This document shows positions 21,832-29,065 of a stretch of DNA of 41,105 nt, piece by piece (the first letter of the stretch is position 1; every line of letters begins with the position of its first letter). Source of the stretch: Scytolyngbya sp. HA4215-MV1 (lineage in GTDB: Bacteria > Cyanobacteriota > Cyanobacteriia > Leptolyngbyales > Leptolyngbyaceae); contig JAHHIA010000024.1 in the NCBI GenBank assembly GCA_019359045.1, forward strand, positions 1-41,105, in the 5' to 3' direction. A model generated the notes under the pieces. The model had not been told where the DNA came from and ran no database searches. It saw only the letters and a program-made list of their open reading frames with translations. The position numbers and the translations under genes were made by a program.

Positions 21832-24830
21832 GCTTCAACGAAGACAGAACCGTTGAACAGCCTATTCTGGAACATCTTCAAAAGCCTGAACTGGGTTGGC
21901 GCTACGAAAATCGGGACGCGGTGCAGCAAAAATACCGTGCCAACCTGGATGAAGTCCTGCTGTTGCCTATCTTGCGGCAGAAGTTGAAAGACCTCAATCC
22001 TGGCGTGATTACCAGTGACGAACGGGCAAACATAGTGATCAATCGCCTGCGGGCGTTGCAAGATAACCAGGAATGGCTAAAGTGGCTGCGAAATGAGAAG
22101 ACGATGCAGTTTGCTGCTGATGAGCAGTACCAAACCATTACCCTGATTGATTACGACACCGATCCGCTGAATCGCAATGATTTTTTGGTCACCAACCAGT
22201 TTCCGATCGAGGGCAAAACTCCCCGCCGTCCAGATGTCTTGTTGTTTATTAATGGGATTCCCATCGTCAACATTGAAGCGAAAACCGCCACACGCGGCAA
22301 AATCAAATGGGAGGAAGGAGCTAAGCAAACCCGCACGTACACTGAAGAAATCCCCCAGCTTTATTACTCCAACGCTTTTTGCATTGGGGTCAACGAGAAC
22401 CGGATGAAATATGGTGTTCCCGGTACAAAGGTGCAGTATTGGCAGCAGTGGCGCGATCCTTCGCCCCACACCCATATCGATACCTTTGATGAGATGAACT
22501 GCTCCCTCTATGGGCTACTCGATCGCCGCAACCTGCTGGATATCATTCAGAACTTCATCGTTTTTGAAGTGGAGAAGGGCAAAACAGTGAAGAAAATTGC
22601 CCGTTATCAACAGTTTCGGGCGGCTAACCAAATTGTGGCACGGGCGATCGCCCTGGATCAACCCAGTAATAAACGGCGAGGGGTTGTTTGGCATACGCAA
22701 GGGTCTGGTAAAAGCTTGACCATTTTGTTTGCTGCCCTCAAGTTATGGAATCATCCCCAGATGACTCAGCCCACGATCCTGGTTGTCATCGATCGTAACC
22801 AGTTGCAAGACCAAATGATGGGGCAATTCCTCAACACCCACACCGAATACTGCACCCAAGCAGATAGCATTGCTAATCTCTGCACTCTGCTACGACAGGA
22901 CTACCGGGGAATCATTGTCACGATTATTAACAAGTTCAGTGGCATGGAGGAACGCATCACTGAGCGAAAAAATGTGATTGTGCTTGCTGATGAAGCCCAC
23001 CGGACCCAAGACGGTGATTTGGGGATTTTCATGCGGGCAGCAATTCCCAATGCGGCTCGGTTTGGGTTAACTGGAACCCCTTTGGAATTGGACGATCGCA
23101 ATACGCCCAAATCCTTTGGGCAGGAAGTTGCTCCGGAGCAGTATGAGCGGTATATGGGGCAGCCCTATCTTGTGCAGGATGCCATTGCCGATGGGGCGAT
23201 CGTTCCAATTCACTTCAAGCCTCGACTGAGTGATTGGACGATTTGGGGTGAAGATCTGGATCAAAAATTTGCTGCACTTTTTGCCGACCGTAGTGAACAA
23301 GAACAGGCAGAACTGAAGAAACAGGGCGCAAAGTTAAAGACAATTCTGGAACATCCCAAACGGATTCAACCCATCGCTGAAGATATTGCTAACCATTTCC
23401 AGACCCATGTTCGTCCAAATGGTTTTAAGGCAATGCTCGTTTGTTACGAAAAAGATACCTGTGCTCTCTACAAAGCAGCGCTGGATGAGTTATTAGGGGC
23501 TGAAGTAACGCAAGTCATTGTTTCAGAAGATCCAAGTAGAGATTCAGAGGCTGTCAAAGCGCATTATCTCGGTGAGGCACAACGGAAAAAGGCGATTGAG
23601 GACTTTAAGTATCCCTGTCCAACTGATCCTACGGAATTAGCCAAACCAGAAAATCGCTTCAGGCGCGTAGAGATTCTCATTGTCTGCGATATGCTGCTGA
23701 CCGGGTTTGATGCGCCAATTCTACAAACCATGTATCTAGATAAAGGACTCACGAATCATACCTTGCTGCAAGCGATCGCTCGTGTGAACCGCCTCTACAC
23801 TGAACTGAAGCAACATGGCTTGATTATCGACTACTACGGGGTATTCAAGCATTTGAACGATGCTCTAAGTAATTTTAATCACGACGAATTAAGCCCAGCA
23901 GAGGTGGCAGTTCCTTTCAATCGTTTCTTTGAGCAATTTCAGGCAGCTATCAGCGCACTTAGTGCTCTCTTTGAGGGAGTAGATCGTTCTGGTAGCCGTG
24001 ATTCTCTAATGCAAGTTCTAATTGCGCTTAACAATGATGAAGCTGCCCGTGAGCAATTTGAAGTGGGCTTTCGTAATATTCGTATTCTCTACGAAGCCCT
24101 ACAACCGGATGAACAGCTACGCCCCTATTTGAATGAGTACACCTGGCTATGTAAGCTGCACACGGTTTATCGCAAGAAGTTCTACCCCAAAGAACCATTT
24201 GAACTTGACGAAGAAGATGGTGCTAAAACCTTGGAACTAGTGCGGGAGCATATCGATATTGGTGCGCTTGAACAAGACTTCCCAACCTACGTGTTGGATG
24301 CGAATTACCTGACTGTTATTCAGGAACTGCCACCGAATGCCAAAGCCCTGGAAATCGAGTCTCGGTTAGCAGCCGAGCTAAAGATTTTGGTCGAAGAAGA
24401 TGAGGATGCCTGTTTACTCAGTGAACGGTTAGAGAGCCTTATCCAGCGACGACGGGAACAAAATCAGGCCAGTCTTGAACTTTTGGGAGAATTAGAAGCC
24501 CTCGCTCAGCAAACGGTTGAAATTGTTGAGCAAAAGAATCGTCCAGTTGCTGACACCATTATGAATTTGGTGAAGGAACGGGTGCCCAACCTATCAGATG
24601 CTGAAGCGATCGCAGTAGTGAATGCAATACTCAACAAAGCCGAAGCTTTATGTTTTCCTAATTGGTTTCAACAAACCCACATGGATAGCGAGTTGTATCG
24701 GGAATTCACGCTTCTGTTGGCAGAGAGATATCAAAATCTCAGTCTTCATGGTAAAAGTAAAGACTTCGTAGACCGTTCCATCAAGGTGCTCAAGAAGGTG
24801 CGTTTCTGTGCTGACACTCAAGCCCCGTGA
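21828..24830 (+). CDS. hsdR: Type I restriction endonuclease/translocase subunit
   Basis: A full-length 1000-residue HsdR. The nuclease site is visible as RPDVLLFINGIPIVNIEAK (Asp136, Glu150, Lys152). The SF2 translocase motifs are complete: Walker A WHTQGSGKSL (Lys295), VLADEAHRTQ (388-391) and RFGLTGTPLE, then later FDAPILQTMYLDKG and LLQAIARVNR (motif VI). A helical C-terminal region follows for docking to the methylase. No frameshift or missing motif is seen, so the system looks functional. It overlaps hsdS by 4 bp and the metallopeptidase gene by 23 bp, so all five products come from one transcript. Confidence 0.95.
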   Translation: MSFNEDRTVEQPILEHLQKPELGWRYENRDAVQQKYRANLDEVLLLPILRQKLKDLNPGVITSDERANIVINRLRALQDNQEWLKWLRNEKTMQFAADEQYQTITLIDYDTDPLNRNDFLVTNQFPIEGKTPRRPDVLLFINGIPIVNIEAKTATRGKIKWEEGAKQTRTYTEEIPQLYYSNAFCIGVNENRMKYGVPGTKVQYWQQWRDPSPHTHIDTFDEMNCSLYGLLDRRNLLDIIQNFIVFEVEKGKTVKKIARYQQFRAANQIVARAIALDQPSNKRRGVVWHTQGSGKSLTILFAALKLWNHPQMTQPTILVVIDRNQLQDQMMGQFLNTHTEYCTQADSIANLCTLLRQDYRGIIVTIINKFSGMEERITERKNVIVLADEAHRTQDGDLGIFMRAAIPNAARFGLTGTPLELDDRNTPKSFGQEVAPEQYERYMGQPYLVQDAIADGAIVPIHFKPRLSDWTIWGEDLDQKFAALFADRSEQEQAELKKQGAKLKTILEHPKRIQPIAEDIANHFQTHVRPNGFKAMLVCYEKDTCALYKAALDELLGAEVTQVIVSEDPSRDSEAVKAHYLGEAQRKKAIEDFKYPCPTDPTELAKPENRFRRVEILIVCDMLLTGFDAPILQTMYLDKGLTNHTLLQAIARVNRLYTELKQHGLIIDYYGVFKHLNDALSNFNHDELSPAEVAVPFNRFFEQFQAAISALSALFEGVDRSGSRDSLMQVLIALNNDEAAREQFEVGFRNIRILYEALQPDEQLRPYLNEYTWLCKLHTVYRKKFYPKEPFELDEEDGAKTLELVREHIDIGALEQDFPTYVLDANYLTVIQELPPNAKALEIESRLAAELKILVEEDEDACLLSERLESLIQRRREQNQASLELLGELEALAQQTVEIVEQKNRPVADTIMNLVKERVPNLSDAEAIAVVNAILNKAEALCFPNWFQQTHMDSELYREFTLLLAERYQNLSLHGKSKDFVDRSIKVLKKVRFCADTQAP

Positions 24831-25575
24831 AATAAACCCCCGTCCCCTACCTGACTACACAGTGCGGGAAAGTCCCAAGGCAAAGCACATTCGCCTGAAA
24901 GTTTCGATTGAGCATGGAGTTGAGGTCATCGTACCCAAAGGGTTTGATCAGGATCGAATTCCTGACATTTTGCAAAAGAAGCAGACTTGGTTGGGGGCAG
25001 CCAGTGATCGTATTGAAGAGCAACGCAAATTCCTGGAGCCAAAACCATTTGGGAACTTACCCGAATATGTCGCACTACGGGCCGTTGGGGAAGATTGGAA
25101 AGTTGAGTACCAGGCTACCGCATCTTCAAAAGTCGCAACCGCAGAGAAACCCGGTAACCGTCTGATTGTGCGCGGCAACATTGAAGACGAATTTGCCTGT
25201 AAATTAGCCCTACACCGTTGGATTGCCCGCAAAGCCCATTCTTACCTGGTGCCATGGCTGAAGGAGGTGGGTGAAATAAACAATCTCCCCTTTTGCAAAA
25301 CGTTGGTCAAAGGACAAAGAACTCGCTGGGCAAGCTGCTCTCGCCACAAAACGATCAGTATTAATCACAAGTTACTCTTTTTGCCACAGCATTTAGTTCG
25401 CTATGTCTTTATTCATGAGCTGAGCCACACAATTCACATGAGCCATTCCAAAAAGTTTTGGGCATTGGTTTGTCTAAGGGAGCCAGATTATCAGAAACTG
25501 GACGATGAACTTAGAGATGCTTGGCGTTATGTTCCTGCTTGGATGGAAAAAACGAAGCGTGACTCAGGTGACTGA
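24808..25575 (+). CDS. YgjP/M48-like (DUF45) metallopeptidase of the type I operon
   Basis: This 255-residue protein starts at GTG 24808, inside the end of hsdR. It has the YgjP (WLM/SprT-like) signature: KHIRLKVSIEHGVEVIVPKG near the start, RTRWASCSRHKTISINHKLLFLP, and the zinc site FIHELSHTIHMSHSKKFW (His203, Glu204, His207, His213). Genes of this family are frequent neighbours of type I restriction operons and may regulate HsdR by proteolysis or process DNA-protein conjugates. Neither role is shown here. The overlap argues for a dedicated function with HsdR. Confidence 0.85.
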   Translation: MLTLKPREINPRPLPDYTVRESPKAKHIRLKVSIEHGVEVIVPKGFDQDRIPDILQKKQTWLGAASDRIEEQRKFLEPKPFGNLPEYVALRAVGEDWKVEYQATASSKVATAEKPGNRLIVRGNIEDEFACKLALHRWIARKAHSYLVPWLKEVGEINNLPFCKTLVKGQRTRWASCSRHKTISINHKLLFLPQHLVRYVFIHELSHTIHMSHSKKFWALVCLREPDYQKLDDELRDAWRYVPAWMEKTKRDSGD

Positions 25576-25610
25576 GAACTATCTCATGGCATTCTGTTCC
25601 CTGCCATGGA

Positions 25611-25754
25611 GTGCTCTGGGTCATTGAGCAAGCCTATAGCAGCCAATGGAAATCTTCCACACAACTCTGCCAATGGCTACTAACACTGGAGCAAATCAAC
25701 CGTTGTCTTCCCCAATCCGAACTAACACAACTCCGACAAAAACTAGGCTGTTGA
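25611..25754 (+). pseudogene. C-terminal fragment of an unidentified gene
   Basis: The frame VLWVIEQAYSSQWKSSTQLC and onward to LTQLRQKLGC ends at TGA 25752-25754 and has no credible start. It is helical and looks coding. It faces another gene end six bases away on the other strand (25760-25894). Parent unknown. Confidence 0.35.
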
Positions 25755-25759
25755 TAGTG

Positions 25760-25894
25760 TTAATCTAGCCAGCCCTGAGCCTTCAACCGTTGCCACGCCT
25801 TCTGCAAATGGATGGGCTTAAACAAATTTTGACTCCAACGGTAGGGAAGCTGATGAACGAATTTTCTCGACTGATCATGCCGAGAAGGTTTGTG
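25760..25894 (-). pseudogene. C-terminal fragment of an unidentified gene
   Basis: Forty-four codons encode HKPSRHDQSRKFVHQLPYRW, then NLFKPIHLQKAWQRLKAQGW, ending at TAA. Read on the minus strand it lies just after the stop of the displaced RHH fragment (25899-26007), so it may be what originally followed the RHH gene. An ATG in another frame overlaps that stop, which hints at a frameshifted second gene of an operon. Confidence 0.4.
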
Positions 25895-25898
25895 TCAT

Positions 25899-26007
25899 TC
25901 AAACCAGCTTCACCAACTTCTGATACTGTCGCTCCAACGCCGCTACCCGCTTGCTCAGAGAACTCATTGAATTCAAATCCGTCTTACCGAGGTACTGAGC
26001 GATCGCC
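25899..26007 (-). pseudogene. Displaced 3' end of the RHH gene at 27096-27317
   Basis: These 109 bp match 27096-27204 with four substitutions. They encode the same last 35 residues (AIAQYLGKTDLNSMSSLSKR and onward) and the same TGA, so every difference is synonymous. Similarity stops at the stop codon on one side and at GATCGCC on the other, where a run of CCCCATC units begins. Confidence 0.88.
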
Positions 26008-26038
26008 CCCATCCCCCATCCCCCATCCCTCATCCCCA
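26005..26038. repeat. Short tandem repeat (CCCCATC-type heptamers)
   Basis: About four tandem units of CCCCATC with small variations lie exactly at the junction between the displaced RHH end and the HNH cassette. Cyanobacterial genomes are rich in such heptamer repeats. Confidence 0.65.
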
Positions 26039-26240
26039 AAACAGAACTCCCCTGGCTGAGGCACCAGAGGAGCGATCCTTCAGAAAATCGTTTGTTCGAT
26101 GACCAGAAGCGCGACACAGATAGCAGTCTAGTGGCTGTAGTGAATCCCGCGATAGTGTGGGTCAATGCGTGCTCTCCAACCACCACCCGCTGTTTCGGTA
26201 AGGCGACAGATTAAAATGACAGAAAAAGGTCGAGAATTCC

Positions 26241-26642
26241 GTGGCTGAATCCATCACTCTGCAACTCCCCGATCGCCTTTACCAGCGACTCGTCAACACA
26301 GCTCAAGCCATCCAGCGTCCCTTGGAAGAAGTGATTGTGCATGCGCTGGAAGTTGGCGGTCCACCTGATTGGGATGACGTTCCCGCAGAATTTCAGGCAG
26401 ACCTGGCAGCACTGGATCGGTTGGATGATGCCACTCTCTGGCAGATTGCCCGCAGTCGCAAAACGGCAGATGAAATGACGCGCTACGACGAACTGCTGGA
26501 ACGCAATCAAGCGGGGACACTCACCGATGCTGAACAATTAGAGTTGATGGCACTCCGAAAAGAAGCAGATCGCTTTATGCTGTGCAAAGCCCAGGCTGCG
26601 GTAATCCTGCGCTGGCGTGGGCATCAAGTCCCTTCACCGTAA
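26241..26642 (+). CDS. Partner protein of the HNH nuclease (cassette 2)
   Basis: This 133-residue protein starts at GTG. Its N-terminus (ITLQLPDRLYQRLVNTAQAIQRPLEEVIVHALEVG) reads like a ribbon-helix-helix or MetJ/CopG-type DNA-binding segment. The C-terminal half contains GTLTDAEQLELMALRKEADR, which parallels the partner in cassette 1 (ETLTHDEYEELLQLSDRIE). Five bases separate its stop from the HNH GTG, so the genes are coupled. With the other copy it defines a two-gene module: a helical partner, then an HNH nuclease. The roles of regulator, inhibitor or specificity factor are all open. Confidence 0.65.
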   Translation: MAESITLQLPDRLYQRLVNTAQAIQRPLEEVIVHALEVGGPPDWDDVPAEFQADLAALDRLDDATLWQIARSRKTADEMTRYDELLERNQAGTLTDAEQLELMALRKEADRFMLCKAQAAVILRWRGHQVPSP

Positions 26643-26647
26643 TTCTT

Positions 26648-27073
26648 GTGTCTGCCTACATTCCCATTGACCTACGGAGCCAAATTGAGCAAGCCGATCG
26701 CGGACGCTGTTGCTACTGTTTGACCCAAACTGTGAACAGTGGCATTCCGCTCTGCTACGACCATATCGTGCCGCGTTCTAAAGGTGGGACAACAACCTTT
26801 GAGAATGTATGTCTTGCCTGTCGCTCGTGCAACGAGTTCAAGTCTGACCTGAGCGAAGCTTCAGATCCGTTGACTGGAGAGACAGCATCTCTATTCAATC
26901 CTCGACAACAGCATTGGATCGCTCATTTTGCCTGGAGTGAAGATGGGACACGAGTAGAAGGATTAACACCGATAGGTCGGGTAACAGTGCTGGCATTGCA
27001 AATGAATCACGCAATGATCGTCGTTGCACGAAGACGTTGGGTCTCCAGTGGTTGGCATCCTCCGGATGATTAA
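26648..27073 (+). CDS. HNH endonuclease of cassette 2
   Basis: From GTG 26648-26650 this encodes 141 residues that align end to end with the HNH protein at 9793-10221. The motifs are GRCCYC (Cys21, Cys24), CYDHIVPRSKGG (Asp38-His39) and CLACRSCNEFK (Cys58, Cys61, Asn62). The family-specific NPRQQHWIAHFAWSEDGT, GLTPIGRVTV and final GWHPP follow. An earlier in-frame ATG (26582) lies inside the partner gene and would add unrelated residues, so the GTG is preferred. The gene is convergent with an RHH gene, stop to stop 22 bp apart, the same geometry as in cassette 1. Confidence 0.9.
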   Translation: MSAYIPIDLRSQIEQADRGRCCYCLTQTVNSGIPLCYDHIVPRSKGGTTTFENVCLACRSCNEFKSDLSEASDPLTGETASLFNPRQQHWIAHFAWSEDGTRVEGLTPIGRVTVLALQMNHAMIVVARRRWVSSGWHPPDD

Positions 27074-27095
27074 GCAGCGATCGCTCCCTCATTGC

Positions 27096-27317
27096 TCAAA
27101 CCAGTTTCACCAACTTCTGATACTGTCGCTCCAGCGCCGCCACCCGCTTGCTCAGAGAACTCATTGAATTCAGATCCGTCTTACCGAGGTACTGAGCGAT
27201 CGCCTCCTGCACAATCTCACTTTCACGCTTCCCCGTCTCCTGACAAATCGCCTGAATTTGCTCCTTCCAGCTATGGGGCACCCTCGCCCCCACCATCGGC
27301 TTCTGACCCTTGCTCAT
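27096..27317 (-). CDS. Ribbon-helix-helix-type DNA-binding protein
   Basis: A 73-residue protein from ATG 27315-27317: MSKGQKPMVGARVPHSWKEQ, then IQAICQETGKRESEIVQEAIAQYLGK, which is a strand followed by two helices in the RHH/CopG pattern. The C-terminal part (SSLSKRVAALERQYQKLVKLV) is a short coiled coil. It starts 15 bp after the DUF2188 stop and is probably co-transcribed with it. The 3' end is duplicated at 25899-26007 on the far side of the HNH cassette. Longer readings upstream run through the DUF2188 gene and are not credible. Confidence 0.75.
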   Translation of the reverse strand: MSKGQKPMVGARVPHSWKEQIQAICQETGKRESEIVQEAIAQYLGKTDLNSMSSLSKRVAALERQYQKLVKLV

Positions 27318-27331
27318 AGCGATTCTTGAAT

Positions 27332-27619
27332 CTAGATTTTGGATTGTGACGCAGGAGTGCTGTTTAACCCACTGAGAAAACTGGGGTAAACACTGTACCT
27401 GGGTCTGTAAGGCGTGTAGTTTCGGTAGTCCTTGCGATCGCGTACTTCCCCTTTGCGGTTGTGGATCAGCAACTCCGATCGTTGATTCATTGCCACGATG
27501 CAACCAAACTCGATCGCTTCCCATTGGGTTGTAAAAATTTTAGTCGCGCGGCTATTCCCTTCACCTTTGACAGCCCACCCCTCAGGATGGCGAATCACGT
27601 GTTGATTTTTTCTGGACAT
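27332..27619 (-). CDS. DUF2188 family protein
   Basis: The 95-residue product matches the DUF2188 signature: KNQHVIRHPEGWAVKGEGN, then ATKIFTTQWEAIEFGCIVA, then RSELLIHNRKGEVRDRKDY. Its C-terminal 25 residues are unrelated and Pro/Tyr/Ser-rich. DUF2188 is a small beta-alpha fold of unknown function, widespread on bacterial mobile DNA. It is followed after 15 bp by the RHH gene, so the two may act as a pair. An alternative start three codons upstream (27628) is possible. Confidence 0.8.
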   Translation of the reverse strand: MSRKNQHVIRHPEGWAVKGEGNSRATKIFTTQWEAIEFGCIVAMNQRSELLIHNRKGEVRDRKDYRNYTPYRPRYSVYPSFLSGLNSTPASQSKI

Positions 27620-27838
27620 TGGTTGCACCTCTGTTGTTTTCGCTGAAAACGGAGTTGACCTTTCGCTGTTAGAGTGCCCAAGCTCAGATAGCCAATCACG
27701 ATCGCAAACTCAGTTAGCCCAGTTGACCTTGACCTGATGTTCCTTTCTAGCTTCCAACCCATTCGCAACAAGAGAGGGTATTTTGCAATAAAAGCCATCA
27801 AAAATTCTCGTCTCAGCCGGAACCCTTGAAAAGACTGT

Positions 27839-27879
27839 AAATCTGAGTTGGTAAAATAACAAAATACCAACTCAGATTT
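27839..27879. promoter_or_regulatory. Perfect 15-bp inverted repeat directly before the recombinase gene
   Basis: AAATCTGAGTTGGTA (27839-27853) and its exact complement (27865-27879) flank an 11-bp AT-rich spacer. The ATG of the recombinase is two bases further on, and five T residues straddle the right edge. The 15-11-15 geometry resembles core sites of tyrosine recombinases. It could also be an operator or a leader hairpin that hides the ribosome site. Confidence 0.7.
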
Positions 27880-27881
27880 TT

Positions 27882-28427
27882 ATGCCCAAAGTAAATCGTA
27901 ACGGTCAGGCGGTGGTGTTGACTGAGGATCAACTGGCGGAACTCTTTGCCACGTTAGAGCTACCCCATCGGTTGGTGTTTCAGATTTGCTATTACACCGC
28001 AGCACGGGTGGGGGAAGTGGTGCAGCTTCAAGCAGAAGATATTGTGGCAGGCCGCATTGTCTACCGAGCGCAGACTACCAAGACCAAGACCACTCGCGAT
28101 GTAGCGATCGCGCCTCCCCTGGCGGCAGCATTAAAAGCGGTGGAATTACCCCGGCGTGGCTATCTCTTTCCCGGTCGAGTCAACAACCATCTGACGACAC
28201 AGGCAGCAGATAAGGCACTTCGGCAAGCTTGTGATTATTTGGGTTTCAAAGGAGTCAGCACCCACAGCTTCCGACGATCGCTGCTGACCAAAATGCATTT
28301 TGAAAAAGGTCACTCGCTGAAGACGCTTCAGCAAATTACCAAGCATGAGGATATCGGTAACCTAGCGAGATATTTGGATATCGGGCAACAAGAGGCGGAT
28401 GCAGCGTTGTGTTCGCTTTGGGGTTAG
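27882..28427 (+). CDS. Minimal tyrosine recombinase/integrase
   Basis: At 181 residues this is only the catalytic domain of a tyrosine recombinase, lacking the usual N-terminal core-binding domain. All active-site residues are recognisable: TAARVGEV (Arg42), TKTKTT (Lys67/69), THSFRRS (His128, Arg131), TKHEDIG (His155) and LARYLDIG (Tyr164). It should cut and rejoin DNA at a specific core site. The 15-bp inverted repeat immediately upstream is a candidate target. A GIY-YIG gene follows six bases after the stop, and a diverged copy of the recombinase C-terminus lies beyond it (28988-29065). It might resolve plasmid dimers or move cassettes. Confidence 0.85.
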   Translation: MPKVNRNGQAVVLTEDQLAELFATLELPHRLVFQICYYTAARVGEVVQLQAEDIVAGRIVYRAQTTKTKTTRDVAIAPPLAAALKAVELPRRGYLFPGRVNNHLTTQAADKALRQACDYLGFKGVSTHSFRRSLLTKMHFEKGHSLKTLQQITKHEDIGNLARYLDIGQQEADAALCSLWG

Positions 28428-28433
28428 AGATGG

Positions 28434-28802
28434 ATGGAGCTTTGGAAGATGAGCATGGACTGGCAGCCGCTGGATATTAGCAACATTCCTGCTGAGTCTG
28501 GGGTATATGGGTTCAAATCCGGCGATCGTTGGCTTTACATTGGCAGAGCAAAAGACCTCTCTAAACGGTTGACCAGAAGGCATATTCCGTTGCAGATTGC
28601 TTTGGGTTTGTCAGGGGTCACGTTTCACTACCAGATCACAGACCATCCAGGAAGACTGGAACATCGTTTAATCCAGGAACTAGAGCCAGGGTGGAACGGA
28701 CACACCTCTAAAGATTGCAGCGATCCCTACTCTGCCTGTCGGTCTGGTGTCATGTCTCAGGTGGAGCGTGATTACCTCGACTCAGTTGGCGAGTTGTTGT
28801 GA
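28434..28802 (+). CDS. Small GIY-YIG nuclease
   Basis: This is a single-domain protein of about 120 residues: ESGVYGFKSGDRWLYIGRAK supplies GVY and YIG nine residues apart. DLSKRLTRRH supplies the arginines, and LEHRLIQELEPGWNG carries the conserved Glu and Asn. The C-terminal tail contains an unusual Cys pair (DCSDPYSACRSG). Several in-frame ATGs (28434, 28449, 28455) are possible; GGAAG before 28455 fits a ribosome site. It follows the recombinase gene by 6 bp in the same direction, and an orphan recombinase 3' end lies downstream. It may act as a homing-type nuclease for that site. Confidence 0.8.
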   Translation: MELWKMSMDWQPLDISNIPAESGVYGFKSGDRWLYIGRAKDLSKRLTRRHIPLQIALGLSGVTFHYQITDHPGRLEHRLIQELEPGWNGHTSKDCSDPYSACRSGVMSQVERDYLDSVGELL

Positions 28803-28857
28803 GGCTCCAGGAGCGACTAAGGAGCATGGATCAAATAACATCGACAATTTCCCAAGC

Positions 28858-28948
28858 GTAAGGGCTTAGCATACCCTTCGGGAAGCAAGCTACGGGCTAA
28901 AACTTCGGCAATGAGCAGAAAGTAACTTGCCGAATGCTAAGCCCCTAC
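28858..28948. repeat. MITE-like element with 15-bp terminal inverted repeats
   Basis: GTAAGGGCTTAGCAT (28858-28872) is matched at 14 of 15 positions by the complement of 28934-28948. An inner pair TTCGGCAA / TTGCCGAA can also fold. It lies between the GIY-YIG gene and the displaced recombinase end. No coding capacity. Confidence 0.7.
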
Positions 28949-28987
28949 AACAGAATTAACGGGTTTATTGTGTTCTCGTTCCTAAGT

Positions 28988-29065
28988 CAACATGACCTGG
29001 GGAATCTGGCAAAATATTTGGCGATCGGGAAGGAGGAAGTGGATGCTGTGGCAGAGTTGCTGTGA
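28988..29065 (+). pseudogene. Displaced, diverged C-terminal end of the tyrosine recombinase
   Basis: The frame reads QHDLGNLAKYLAIGKEEVDA and ends at TGA, against KHEDIGNLARYLDIGQQEADA in the intact recombinase. It includes the active-site His and Tyr. No 5' part exists. It is more diverged than the HNH-associated copies. Confidence 0.8.

Noticed and set aside
27595-27870. Minus-strand open frame of 91 codons between DUF2188 and the recombinase
   Set aside because: It runs through the perfect inverted repeat and overlaps the DUF2188 start; no motif or ribosome site.
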